From contig NZ_JAIVAR010000001.1 of assembly GCF_020171925.1 (NCBI RefSeq), forward strand, positions 1,054,001 to 1,118,000: 64,000 nucleotides of DNA. Reading direction: 5' to 3'. Origin of the DNA: Rossellomorea aquimaris. GTDB lineage: Bacteria > Bacillota > Bacilli > Bacillales > Bacillaceae_B. The notes below the pieces were generated by a model that did no database searches, was not told where the DNA came from, and was given only the letters and a program-made list of their open reading frames with translations. The translations under genes and the position numbers were made by a program. Below, piece after piece: positions 1 through 7,583 of this stretch; the stretch's first letter is position 1, and each line of letters begins with the position of its first letter.

Positions 1-1
1 T

Positions 2-313
2 ATCTTATCGAGTATCATCCCGATTGCGATTTTGAGCTACGCGACCAGAATCATAAAGTCAAGCTTGATCTTGATTGCCGCACTTCTCGGATTATATGGG
101 CTTGCCCTATTTACGCTATTGCTTCTCGTCCATCTCTGTTATTTGCGTTCCTTCAAGGTTCCTTATCTTGCACCTGTTTCCCCTACAACGTGGAAGGATC
201 TCAAGAAGGACGTCTTTTTCAGGAATCCAGTCCCGGATATCAACAAGAGTTTACCTCAGTTCCATAAGGAAGAGCCGATGAAAGAGAATCCTAAAAAGGG
301 GGAAGACTCTTGA
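2..313 (+). CDS. GerA-family spore germination protein, C-terminal part (cut by window edge)
   Basis: The gene enters from outside the window, and the frame is open from base 2. The visible 103 residues show the end of the membrane domain of a GerA-type germinant receptor subunit: hydrophobic segments, then the typical short tail beginning VPYLAPVSP and a charged hydrophilic end (KEEPMKENPKKGEDS). GerA subunits sit in the inner spore membrane and form germinant receptors with GerB and GerC subunits. The stop codon overlaps the TTG start of the next gene (TTGA-type overlap), so the genes are translationally coupled. A TTG at base 32 is internal, not a start. Family assignment is secure from the tail and the two downstream ger genes; the germinant is unknown. 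Confidence 0.88.
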   Translation: MLSSIIPIAILSYATRIIKSSLILIAALLGLYGLALFTLLLLVHLCYLRSFKVPYLAPVSPTTWKDLKKDVFFRNPVPDINKSLPQFHKEEPMKENPKKGEDS

Positions 314-1479
314 ATCTGACTAACCTTCGAGTCATTGTCATCCTGTTCGTGCTGCTCGGCGCCATTGTTGTTGGCTATTTTAAGACGAATCTCTTGAATG
401 AAGTCGAATTGGTCTCTGGACTTGGGATTGATAAGGTTGATGACCATTATTTAATCACCTTGCAAGTCTACAACCCTTCCGCCAATCAAAAAAATGCTGT
501 CGATCCTACTGGCGGCTTTACGTATGTCCAGACAGGCAAGACCGTCCCTGATGCACTCATGAAAATACAGAAAGACACCTTGAAATTCGCCATTCTCGAT
601 ACCCTCCAGATTGTCGCATTGAGTGAGCGACTCGTGAAGGAAGAAGGACTGGATGAATCACTCGACTTTTTGATCCGGGATCCGAAAGTGCCGTCACATA
701 TCAATACGATCATCGTCAAAAACTACAGTCCGGATGTTTTCCTGAAGATCTTCACCCCCCAGCAGAAGCTTTCTGCACTTTATACGAAAACAATGCTCGA
801 TAATTCCAAAAGTCTGTGGGGAAGTTTAGTGAACACATCTTCCGAAAGGATCAAAAGCATCCTAAAGGATGAGACGTCCGATGTTGCCATCCCTTACGTC
901 GAGATTCTCGGTGATGTAGAAAAAGGGATGTCAATGGAGAATATCGAGGACTTCGCACCTGACACCATCATTGCCCTCAAAGGCTTTGCGGCATTCAAAG
1001 GAGAAAAGTTCAAGAGCTATCTGACATATAAGGAAAGTAATGTTCTTGCACTCGTGAAAGATGTCAACCAACTCACGTCCATTTCGTCAGAGTGTCCAGA
1101 TGGAGATGATGAGTTCTCCATCGAAACTGTCAAGACATCTTCCAAACTGAAAGCAATGAAAGACCCTGTGTCCTACGAGCTCAACGTCAACGTGCATGGA
1201 AATCTTGAGCAGAATACATGCAATGGGGACCTTACATCGATGGATTTCCAGAAGAAGCTCGCAGGTCAGATGGAAGAAAAAATCAAGTCCGATATCCATG
1301 AATTAATAGAGAAAGCGAAGGAAGAAGATACCGATTTCCTGGGGCTGAAAGACAGCCTTTACCGGAGACACCCCCACATTTGGGAGGAGAAAAAGAAAGA
1401 CGATGAGTTCCTGTCGAGTGCCAAAGTCAAGATTAATGTAAATGTCAATTTCATTCGGTTCGGCCACGTAAAGCATTAA
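310..1479 (+). CDS. Ger(x)C-family spore germination protein without lipobox cysteine
   Basis: GerC subunits are normally lipoproteins on the outer face of the inner spore membrane and are needed for receptor function. This 389-residue protein matches the family at residues 30-45 (LVSGLGIDKVDDHYLIT) and through the rest of its length. Its N-terminus is a plain hydrophobic segment (about residues 5-24) with no cysteine where other members have L-x-G-C. The TTG start is supported by AGGGGGA seven bases upstream, and it overlaps the previous stop. The protein is probably anchored by an uncleaved helix, unless the start is misread. It lies second in an A-C-B operon, whereas the operon at 15.9-19.6 kb has the usual A-B-C order. 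Confidence 0.86.
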   Translation: MNLTNLRVIVILFVLLGAIVVGYFKTNLLNEVELVSGLGIDKVDDHYLITLQVYNPSANQKNAVDPTGGFTYVQTGKTVPDALMKIQKDTLKFAILDTLQIVALSERLVKEEGLDESLDFLIRDPKVPSHINTIIVKNYSPDVFLKIFTPQQKLSALYTKTMLDNSKSLWGSLVNTSSERIKSILKDETSDVAIPYVEILGDVEKGMSMENIEDFAPDTIIALKGFAAFKGEKFKSYLTYKESNVLALVKDVNQLTSISSECPDGDDEFSIETVKTSSKLKAMKDPVSYELNVNVHGNLEQNTCNGDLTSMDFQKKLAGQMEEKIKSDIHELIEKAKEEDTDFLGLKDSLYRRHPHIWEEKKKDDEFLSSAKVKINVNVNFIRFGHVKH

Positions 1480-1498
1480 GACGAAAGGAGACCCGAAC

Positions 1499-2590
1499 AT
1501 GAACAAAGTATCCATTTCCACGCTGGAGCTATGCTCGATGATGCTCCTCTTTTTAACCGGGAGTACGATTGTGGTTGGGTTGAATTTCAGCGCCCGGGAA
1601 GACAGCTTCCTTGCTACAATGATCGAAATAGGCTTCGGCCTTGTCTTAATTTATTTTTATCTCCTTATCGTCAAAAAAAGCTCGTGGAAAGAATTCGTCC
1701 CCCTATTGGAATTTGGGTTGGGATCGATTCTTTCCAAAGTTTTTGCCATCGTGTTCAGCTTATACTTCCTCTATATCGCCGGTCGTGTCATGAATGACTT
1801 TGCCTTCTTCACCACACAGGTCCTTTATCCGAATGCCCCCATTTGGGTGGCGTCCGTGCCTTTTTTGATCGTTGTCGGCTATTGCCTCATGTTGGGGATC
1901 GAGGCTGTATCAAGGAGTGCCGTCATCATGATGGCTTCCTCACTGTTCATCCTGGTCATCCTTTGGCTCCTCGGCTTCTTTTCCGAGGAGTTTGATGCTG
2001 TTTATTTGCTACCGTTATTCAGTCAAGGTTTCGGTCCCATCAAGAAGATGATTTTCCCTACAGGACTGACCTTCCCATACGGAGAATTGGTCGTGTTCAT
2101 GGTCATCTTCCCATTAGTCAATAAAAAACAAACCATCCAAAAAGTTGTCTGGCTCCCGATTATCATAGCCGGATTGATCGTCATGATCACCATGGAGCTC
2201 ATTATCGGCATCCTTCATGCCCCCTATGCCAATACATACTACTTTCCTTTTGTTAAGGCAATGGAGATGATTACGTACCTCGGTGTTGTGGAACACTTGG
2301 AGATCTTCACTTCCCTCCTTTTGATCGGAGGTGGGTTCATCAAGGTGTCAGTCTTCATTTATGCCGCTCAAACCATCCTGACCCGGCTTTTCAAACTGAA
2401 ACAAAAGAATTGGCATATTTTCGCGTTGATGGCCGCCGTCTACCTGCTCTCTCTCAACCGAAGCGGGGATATCACAGAACACCTATACGTCGGATTGAAG
2501 CTCGTTCCCTATTATCTTCATATCCCGCTTCAATTTGTGGTTCCATTCCTTTTCGGTATGGTTGTACTTTTCAGGACACGTAAGAAGTAA
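1499..2590 (+). CDS. GerB-family spore germination permease-like protein
   Basis: This 363-residue polytopic membrane protein has about ten hydrophobic segments. It is the GerAB/GerB type of the amino acid-polyamine-organocation superfamily and forms the ligand-binding membrane subunit of a germinant receptor. The opening (residues 4-30, STLELCSMMLLFLTGSTIVV) and the internal TGLTFPYGELVVFM stretch fit the family. The start ATG follows AAAGGAG at a normal distance, 19 bases after the gerC-like stop. It is the last gene of the operon, and a bidirectional terminator follows at 2606-2634. Germinant specificity cannot be read from sequence. Confidence 0.88.
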   Translation: MNKVSISTLELCSMMLLFLTGSTIVVGLNFSAREDSFLATMIEIGFGLVLIYFYLLIVKKSSWKEFVPLLEFGLGSILSKVFAIVFSLYFLYIAGRVMNDFAFFTTQVLYPNAPIWVASVPFLIVVGYCLMLGIEAVSRSAVIMMASSLFILVILWLLGFFSEEFDAVYLLPLFSQGFGPIKKMIFPTGLTFPYGELVVFMVIFPLVNKKQTIQKVVWLPIIIAGLIVMITMELIIGILHAPYANTYYFPFVKAMEMITYLGVVEHLEIFTSLLLIGGGFIKVSVFIYAAQTILTRLFKLKQKNWHIFALMAAVYLLSLNRSGDITEHLYVGLKLVPYYLHIPLQFVVPFLFGMVVLFRTRKK

Positions 2591-2605
2591 GCTTCGACTT
2601 GAATA

Positions 2606-2634
2606 AAAAAAGTACCCATTAAGGGTACTTTTTT
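2606..2634. terminator. Bidirectional rho-independent terminator
   Basis: A perfect 12-bp stem, AAAAAAGTACCC pairing with GGGTACTTTTTT across a 5-base loop, lies between the ger operon and the convergent SASP gene. It has an A-run on one side and a T-run on the other, so it can stop transcription from both directions. Confidence 0.85.
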
Positions 2635-2640
2635 CATTGA

Positions 2641-2841
2641 TTATTGTTGTTGACCGTATTTACCAGAAGCTTTCGCTTTGTTCGCTTCTGCTTGTTGGTT
2701 CTGTTGCTTCACGTGCTGAGCACTTGTTTCTGAAGCAAACTCAGTTCCGTATTGTTGCTGAGCTTGTCCAGCTTGTGCGTTTTGTTGCTTCACGTGTTGA
2801 ACGTTTGTACCAGATTGAGTTTGATTTGGTTGCTTTGCCAT
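2641..2841 (-). CDS. sspE: Gamma-type small acid-soluble spore protein
   Basis: This 66-residue protein is very rich in Q, N and A, with two related blocks (QHVKQQNAQAGQAQQQYGTE and AQHVKQQNQQAEANKA) separated by TEFASETSA, which contains the GPR-protease-type cleavage motif of gamma SASPs. Such proteins do not bind DNA; they serve as an amino acid store that is degraded early in germination. The start ATG was chosen because GGAGGTGATGATC precedes it at normal spacing; an upstream in-frame GTG lies inside the ribosome binding site. A sigma-G-like promoter is visible upstream at 2863-2892. The family is certain, and the symbol is used by analogy with B. subtilis. Confidence 0.93.
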   Translation of the reverse strand: MAKQPNQTQSGTNVQHVKQQNAQAGQAQQQYGTEFASETSAQHVKQQNQQAEANKAKASGKYGQQQ

Positions 2842-2862
2842 GATCATCACCTCCACCTTAAT

Positions 2863-2892
2863 TAAAATGTCCTGAGGCGGAGATGACTATTC
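2863..2892 (-). promoter_or_regulatory. Sigma-G/F-type promoter of the SASP gene
   Basis: Read on the minus strand, GAATA (fits GNATR) is followed after 18 bases by CATTTTA (fits CATNNTA). These are the -35 and -10 elements recognised by the forespore sigma factors F and G. The spacing to the SASP start is short and suitable. Confidence 0.7.
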
Positions 2893-2916
2893 AACAAACT
2901 TCACTTACGATTTATT

Positions 2917-3258
2917 TCAATCAATCCCTTGCCGTTGCTGATAACCAAGTATCGCACGTATGTCCTTGTCGGTCATCAAAATCGCATCCTCTACCGTACT
3001 GACACCCTTCACAGCCCAGATATTGTACAATTTCTTGAGATCGTTCCTGTTATAAACCTCTTCGGAGAATTCACGGTAAAAATATACCAAGAGGATGTTC
3101 ACCACTTCCTTGGAAAGCAGGTTCATGTTTTGTATAGACTGAATGGAGATCCTCTCCAAGCCACGTATTTCCTTTTTCATGATGGATTTCGTCATGTGGA
3201 AAGGGTCAGCATGATACAACATCTTCTTGTCATCTTCGCTCAAATTTCTTAAATCCAA
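2917..3258 (-). CDS. Small conserved-looking protein of unknown function
   Basis: I do not recognise a family. The open frame extends upstream to 3372, but the terminator hairpin at 3325-3354 lies in that extension. GGAAGGTGG sits seven bases before a TTG at 3258, so the protein probably starts there (113 residues, beginning with the codons for LDLRNLSEDDKKM read from TTG). It is soluble, mixed alpha-helical and charged, with the recognisable phrases DPFHMTKSIMKKEIRGLERI and LTDKDIRAILGYQQRQG (the latter read as MTDKDIR). The end suggests a compact helical domain. It lies downstream of the DUF817 gene but is separated from it by a terminator, so it is probably transcribed alone. Confidence 0.6.
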   Translation of the reverse strand: MDLRNLSEDDKKMLYHADPFHMTKSIMKKEIRGLERISIQSIQNMNLLSKEVVNILLVYFYREFSEEVYNRNDLKKLYNIWAVKGVSTVEDAILMTDKDIRAILGYQQRQGID

Positions 3259-3324
3259 CTGAAAACCACCTTCCCAATCCTCATTCCAATTATAATTGTA
3301 AAAACGACATATTACAAGCAAAAG

Positions 3325-3354
3325 AAAAACATATCTGCAAACAGATATGTTTTT
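3325..3354 (-). terminator. Rho-independent terminator after the DUF817 gene
   Basis: A 13-bp perfect stem (AAAAACATATCTG / CAGATATGTTTTT) with a 4-base loop is followed on the minus strand by a T-rich run. It lies 10 bases past the DUF817 stop. Confidence 0.8.
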
Positions 3355-3364
3355 CTTGTATCCT

Positions 3365-4168
3365 CTATACATTTTCCATCACTTTTTTCCTGATAGAAGG
3401 ATCAACGGCCCCCTTTTCCTTCATTAGCTTCAATGTCGCGACTATAAGGAAACTGACAATCACAAGCAGCAGCCAGGAGCTCACTTTGCCGAGATGGACA
3501 AGACTCCATGCCTCCACCTGATTCGGGTATTGCCACGCCCCGAAAAACGTCGCAATATTCTCAGCGATCCAGATAAAAAAGCCGATGAGCACAAATGAAA
3601 GCGCAAGCGGCATCCGGTATAAGCGCCCCCCAACCTCATAGCGGACCCATGAGTTCCAAAACACAACGAGCACGAGCCCAGACAGCCACCAGCGGATATC
3701 CACCCAAAAGTGGTGCGTGAAGAAATTCAGGTAGATGGCGGCCGCAAGCAGCACCACAACAGCGAACGGCGGCCACTCCACCAGTTCCACCTTCAACCTC
3801 CTCCAAGCCTGACAAAGATAACTCGCCACACTCGCATACATGAACCCGCTGTATAAAGGGACACCGTAGAGCTTCGTGTACCCTTCTTCGGGATACGCCC
3901 AAGAACCCATATGGACCTTGAACAACTCAAGACAAAGACCGATCAAATGAAATAACGTAATCACCTTCAGTTCATCCCTCGTCTCAAGCCCCGACCGGAT
4001 CATTCCCCATTGCATCAAGAGGCAGATGATCAAAAGCCAGTCATACCGGGGCATAAATGGCAGCGGGATCCATTCCGTCATAGCCAGTGATGCGAAAATC
4101 ACAACCGGAAACAAGCATGAAAGTGCCTGGCTATAGCCAAACCGTGCAAGTTGTTTGAGTGCTCTCAA
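3365..4168 (-). CDS. DUF817 family integral membrane protein (YoaT-like)
   Basis: This 267-residue protein has about eight hydrophobic segments and many conserved Trp, Tyr and His residues (FKVHMGSWAYPEEGYTK at about residues 83-100, NFFTHHFWVDIRWWL at about 149-163, WIAENIATFFGAWQYPNQ at about 200-217). This pattern is typical of the DUF817 family, represented by B. subtilis YoaT. Molecular function is not established. The aromatic and acidic residues between helices suggest a ligand or lipid substrate, which is inference. The gene is probably a single transcription unit ending at the terminator at 3325-3354. Its upstream side is the long repeat-rich intergenic region. Confidence 0.82.
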   Translation of the reverse strand: MRALKQLARFGYSQALSCLFPVVIFASLAMTEWIPLPFMPRYDWLLIICLLMQWGMIRSGLETRDELKVITLFHLIGLCLELFKVHMGSWAYPEEGYTKLYGVPLYSGFMYASVASYLCQAWRRLKVELVEWPPFAVVVLLAAAIYLNFFTHHFWVDIRWWLSGLVLVVFWNSWVRYEVGGRLYRMPLALSFVLIGFFIWIAENIATFFGAWQYPNQVEAWSLVHLGKVSSWLLLVIVSFLIVATLKLMKEKGAVDPSIRKKVMENV

Positions 4169-4192
4169 AGGGGATACGCCTCCTCTTCATTT

Positions 4193-4290
4193 GGTTATGT
4201 AGTTTGTGAATGGATGAATGGATGTACATGTAGTTTGTGAGCGGATGATGTTCATGTACTCTGTGAGCGGATGAACAGATGCTCAGTGTC
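4193..4290. repeat. Short degenerate tandem repeat (ATGTAGTTTGTGAGCGGATGA type)
   Basis: Three imperfect copies of a unit containing TGTAGTTTGTGAGCGGATG follow each other just upstream of the DUF817 gene, with spacing of roughly 26-34 bases. They mark the left end of a 740-base region without convincing genes. Confidence 0.55.
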
Positions 4291-4337
4291 CAAATGGTGG
4301 AAAAATACGGTAAGTGACGGAATTATTCTGCAGAACG

Positions 4338-4442
4338 AAAGATTTTCTATTCTACTTAAAAGATTTTCCATCAAAAGTGAAAGATTATTGTCTAAAACTC
4401 AAAGAATTTTCATCAAAACTAAAAGATTACTGATAAAAGGTC
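4338..4442. repeat. Five 21-bp tandem repeats
   Basis: Five consecutive units of exactly 21 bases each begin with AAAGATT or AAAGAATT (starts at 4338, 4359, 4380, 4401, 4422). The unit bodies diverge (TTCCATCAAAA, ATTGTCTAAAA, TTCATCAAAAC). The frame stays open through the array and would give a repeating K-R-x-x-I-K heptad. I read that as a by-product of the period, not a gene. Confidence 0.85.
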
Positions 4443-4468
4443 GACGATCATTCAAAAAATCAAGTCTA

Positions 4469-4798
4469 TTCTTCTTTAAACCGACATTCCTTCAACCAGT
4501 TCAAATCGATTCTGCTTAAAACCCGACCCTTGTTCAATAAAATCCATACACTTCTACTTTAAACTCGACCTTCGTTCAACAACTTCAATTCACTTCTACT
4601 TAAAACCGACATTCCTTCAACAAAATAAAATCACTTTCACCTCAAACCAGACCCTCGTTCACTAAACCAGATCACTTCCACATAGAACCAGACCTTCATT
4701 CAACTTATTCAAATCACCAATGCTTAAATCCGACCTTCGTTCAACAACATCAATTCACTTCTTCCTAAAACCCAACCATCATCCTGAAAAAAGAACCC
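4469..4798. repeat. Eight 41-42-bp tandem repeats
   Basis: Units start at 4469, 4510, 4551, 4593, 4634, 4675, 4717 and 4758. Each has the plan CTTCTACTTAAAACCGAC then CTTCGTTCAACAA, then TTCAATTCA, with 20-40 percent divergence between copies. Each unit looks like two roughly 20-base half units, both opening with CTTC. The rest of the region up to 4915 shows no gene, promoter or terminator that I can support. Confidence 0.85.
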
Positions 4799-4915
4799 TT
4801 TTCACATCAAACACTCTTCCCTAAAAAAGACAGCATGACTACAAGTAAAAAACCTGATACCTTGACTCCCAACTAAAAGCCCCGCACCCACTTGAATCAC
4901 AGCACCCACAATCCA

Positions 4916-5146
4916 TTAATCCCCGTCTTCCTCTTCCGCCCGGTACTCCAGCAAATCCCCAGGCTGACAATCCAACGCCTTGCATATTGCCTCGAGCGTC
5001 GAGAGCCTGACAGCTTTTGCTTTTCCGTTCTTTAAAATCGAAAGGTTCGCCATCGTGATCCCGACCCTTTCCGAAAGCTCGGTCACGCTCATTTTCCTTT
5101 TTGCCAGCATCACATCGATATTGATTATAATTGCCAATTCATTCAC
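4916..5146 (-). CDS. XRE/Cro-family small transcriptional regulator (YozG-like)
   Basis: This 76-residue protein is almost entirely one Cro/C1-type helix-turn-helix: KMSVTELSERVGITMANLSI then LKNGKAKAVRLSTLEAICKALDCQPGDLLEY. It would be a cytoplasmic DNA-binding protein. Its start lies one base from the stop of the membrane protein upstream (5148), so the two form an operon. The same pairing of a DUF2975 membrane protein with an XRE regulator is known in B. subtilis (YoaS-YozG). The regulator may act with, or be sequestered by, the membrane partner; that is inference. Confidence 0.88.
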   Translation of the reverse strand: MNELAIIINIDVMLAKRKMSVTELSERVGITMANLSILKNGKAKAVRLSTLEAICKALDCQPGDLLEYRAEEEDGD

Positions 5147-5147
5147 C

Positions 5148-5630
5148 TCAGACCGTTAAATCATTTTCCGTTTTTATGTCAATGACACTTCTCAACAAGG
5201 TTTGTAGGACAGCTGCAAATACTGCGATGACTGCCGATGCGAAGATGATGACCATTCCGAGCACAATCAATCCTGGTGCATCGTCGACCTCTGCCATGAT
5301 ATAGATGAACGGCATGAGCGCAGTATATAGAAAGCTGATGATGACCGCACAGTTCCTGATCTTCCTTAACGCACTCACCGAGAGATCTGAAAAGGCTTCA
5401 TCACGGTCGATATACGTTAACAATCTGTATGCCTGAAATAATGCCGCGAAGTAAGCAACTGCAGATGCATACATCCCGGCCAATACCGGATAACGCCATA
5501 GATCCCATTCCGGATGGACCTCGACCAATTCCCCTGCCATCCACGGCAGCCCGGCCACACATAATGCCAAAATCGGGAACCCGATCACAAACAGCGCTAT
5601 TTTTAAAAACATTGTCGTCCCATTTCTCAT
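5148..5630 (-). CDS. DUF2975 family membrane protein (YoaS-like)
   Basis: This 160-residue protein has four hydrophobic segments (about residues 8-30, 42-65, 88-112 and 120-145). It carries the family's central YIDRDEAFSDLSVSALRKIR block, where an acidic/polar loop is followed by a basic helix end. The start at 5630 is preferred over a GTG nine bases upstream because AGGTG lies seven bases before this ATG. It is cotranscribed with the XRE regulator. The function of DUF2975 proteins is not established; the constant pairing suggests a membrane sensor or sequestering partner. Confidence 0.8.
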   Translation of the reverse strand: MRNGTTMFLKIALFVIGFPILALCVAGLPWMAGELVEVHPEWDLWRYPVLAGMYASAVAYFAALFQAYRLLTYIDRDEAFSDLSVSALRKIRNCAVIISFLYTALMPFIYIMAEVDDAPGLIVLGMVIIFASAVIAVFAAVLQTLLRSVIDIKTENDLTV

Positions 5631-5747
5631 CAAAAGCACCTCACCTATCCGTTTTCACCCTAATTCTACCATCACATTTATCGTTTTACAATAAATAATT
5701 ATCATTTTAATTAACATCCATCAGACACTTTACTCCTTTACCGCATC

Positions 5748-5761
5748 GAGGGACGTACCTT
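5748..5761. repeat. Half copy of the GGTACGTCCCTC palindrome
   Basis: GAGGGACGTACCTT is identical to the right arm of the 52-bp palindrome at 7584-7635. The preceding bases (TTTACCGCAT) resemble its inner stem. It is an isolated half without the matching left arm. Confidence 0.65.
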
Positions 5762-5832
5762 CGCATCTCGAAGACTTCACATCTTACCCCCTCAACCATC
5801 CAACAAAAAAAAACGCGACTCCCCTTAGGAAG

Positions 5833-6318
5833 TCACGCCCTCATTCTGTCCAGTTCAATCCGTTGTTCTTCTTTTCTTTCATCCTTCGGTTTTTCCAGCT
5901 TATAGACGAGCACTCCGCCAATCAGAAGGATAATCCCGAGAATTTTCTGCCATGACAGAGGTGAGGATTCAAACCCGAACCACCCGCCTGTGTTGATCAC
6001 GAAGGCGATTGTAATCTGCGAGATAAGCGCGATCGAGATCGCATACGCCGGACCGATTAAGGTGACGCCTCTCATCAAGAAGAAGACGATCCCTACGCCG
6101 AAGACACCGCTTAATAGATAAATGGGATTCACATCCCCGAAGTCGAGTAAACTGCGCTGCTCGATTCCGTAAAAGACCGGAAGCGAACAAACAAGCCCGA
6201 GACCGAGTACAAGGCTCGTAGTGGCCCAAGGTCCGGTCCTCTCACTGACCCGTGCATTGAATACATTTTGCAGGCTGATCAGAATGCCCGCGACGATTGC
6301 TAATAGTATGCCAATCAT
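5833..6318 (-). CDS. DMT superfamily transporter, DUF606/YdcZ type
   Basis: This 161-residue protein has five hydrophobic helices and the family signature GILISLQNVFNARVSERTGP near the N-terminus (residues 11-30), with WGxx-type residues in the last third (GGWFGFESSPLSWQKILGI). DUF606 proteins are half-size drug/metabolite transporters that act as dimers; the substrate is unknown. The gene starts 11 bases after the Crp/Fnr-like gene stop. A second, related half transporter lies on the other side of that regulator, so the pair may form a heterodimer under its control. The C-terminus is an added charged tail (KPKDERKEEQRIELDRMRA). Confidence 0.85.
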   Translation of the reverse strand: MIGILLAIVAGILISLQNVFNARVSERTGPWATTSLVLGLGLVCSLPVFYGIEQRSLLDFGDVNPIYLLSGVFGVGIVFFLMRGVTLIGPAYAISIALISQITIAFVINTGGWFGFESSPLSWQKILGIILLIGGVLVYKLEKPKDERKEEQRIELDRMRA

Positions 6319-6329
6319 AAGAGCCCTCC

Positions 6330-7025
6330 TTATTCGTAGATGTTTCCCTTTGCAAGCAAGCTCAGCTTATCAAGGTCCTTGATGATGATTGAACCATTTT
6401 CCCGTTCGATGATCTGCTCTGCCGCCATATTCTTCAACACGCGGTTCAAGTGGCGATAGCTAGTGCCGATCCACTCTGCCAATTCCATCAGATTCGAGGT
6501 ACGCATTTCTTGATGAAACATCGTGCCTTCCCTGATTTCAGATATCGATAACAGATAACTCGCGAGTCTCACTTCGACAGGGTAGAGCATATGCATGCTC
6601 GTAGCATGCAATTCTGTGTAAAATTTATGTGCCACCGTATCAAACAGGAAACGGGTTATCGCAGGGTGTTCAGCTTCAAGTCTCGCCAAATCAGTGAACG
6701 AGATTGAAAGGAACATCCCCCCTGTAACAGCTTCAACTGAGTTGATGACGGGACCCCCTTTTGAATACTCCACATCCCCGATCAATGCAGGCGGCCGTTT
6801 GAACCGGTTGATCAAGAGCTTTCCTTCAGGGGTGTGGGTGAAGATTTTGATTTTCCCTTCAACGAGGAAGTATAATGCATGAAGCTCTTCCCCGGTAGAG
6901 AACAATACATCCCCTTTTTCAAACTGATATACATTAATCCGCTCCCGGAAGTGAGCCGGAAACAAGTCACTCAGCTCAACTTTCTCTAATAAATGAAGAA
7001 TGTCATCAACTTGTAATTCTTTCAT
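6330..7025 (-). CDS. Crp/Fnr-family transcriptional regulator
   Basis: This 231-residue protein has an N-terminal cyclic-nucleotide-like beta barrel (about residues 15-130, with FEKGDVLFSTGEELHALYFL) and a C-terminal winged helix (about 165-215, MELAEWIGTSYRHLNRVLKN). No Fnr-type cysteine cluster is seen, so it is not an iron-sulfur oxygen sensor of that type. The start at 7025 was chosen because AGAAGGAG precedes it by eight bases; the longer frame overlaps the upstream transporter. It is sandwiched between two DMT transporter genes with gaps of 14 and 11 bases, which implies one operon. It probably regulates these transporters in response to their substrate or a related signal (inference). 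Confidence 0.86.
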   Translation of the reverse strand: MKELQVDDILHLLEKVELSDLFPAHFRERINVYQFEKGDVLFSTGEELHALYFLVEGKIKIFTHTPEGKLLINRFKRPPALIGDVEYSKGGPVINSVEAVTGGMFLSISFTDLARLEAEHPAITRFLFDTVAHKFYTELHATSMHMLYPVEVRLASYLLSISEIREGTMFHQEMRTSNLMELAEWIGTSYRHLNRVLKNMAAEQIIERENGSIIIKDLDKLSLLAKGNIYE

Positions 7026-7039
7026 GCTCATTACTCCTT

Positions 7040-7465
7040 CTATAGTTGGAAAAGGACGACCCCGGCAAGCATCATCAAGAGTCCAGCACCCTGTCTGAAC
7101 GTGACAGGAATCCGCTCCTCGCCAAACCACCCTTTTGATTCGATTACAAATGCCGTACCGATCTGTGCGACAAGTAGAATCGCAATGGCAGATGCAGGCC
7201 CGATCATATGGATGGCCGTCAGCTCAGAGAACACGACGACTACCCCGAAAGTCCCCCCAATCAAGTACAGGAACGGCACCTTCCTGAAGCTCTTCCCGCG
7301 GCCGTCTCGTACATTCATATAAATGATCATCGAAATCGTGAACGCGACGATATGGACAACCGACACGGTTTGCCAACCGCCGATCACGTCACTCATCCTT
7401 GCGTTGAAGATCCCCTGCATCGTAATGCAGAGTCCACCAAGCAAGGCAAATATTGCACCTTTCAT
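7040..7465 (-). CDS. DMT superfamily transporter, DUF606/YdcZ type
   Basis: This 141-residue protein with five hydrophobic helices is a paralogue of the transporter at 5833-6318. It shares the opening GGLCITMQGIFNARMSDVIG (residues 10-29) and the late GWFGEERIPVTFRQGAG block. It is the first gene of the transporter-regulator-transporter operon. Half-size DUF606 proteins are thought to work as dimers, so this gene and its partner could form one asymmetric transporter; the substrate is unknown. The start ATG has GGTAGGAGGAAGAG upstream. Confidence 0.85.
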   Translation of the reverse strand: MKGAIFALLGGLCITMQGIFNARMSDVIGGWQTVSVVHIVAFTISMIIYMNVRDGRGKSFRKVPFLYLIGGTFGVVVVFSELTAIHMIGPASAIAILLVAQIGTAFVIESKGWFGEERIPVTFRQGAGLLMMLAGVVLFQL

Positions 7466-7583
7466 CTCTCTTCCTCCTACCTTTTCATCCTGAAGTCAAT
7501 TAAATAGGAGAATGACGTTTCCCGAAAGGACATATGTCCCTACATCATTCATTTTACTTCATCCATAACAAAATCCCAAAATA

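Noticed and set aside
3636-3902. Cys/Gly-rich frame opposite DUF817
   Set aside because: A shadow of the DUF817 coding region in another frame.
4271-4519. 82-codon basic frame in the 21-bp array
   Set aside because: Open only because 21 is a multiple of three; no ribosome binding site.
4338-4798. Possible CRISPR array
   Set aside because: Units are contiguous, with no unique spacers and diverged repeats, and there are no cas genes nearby.
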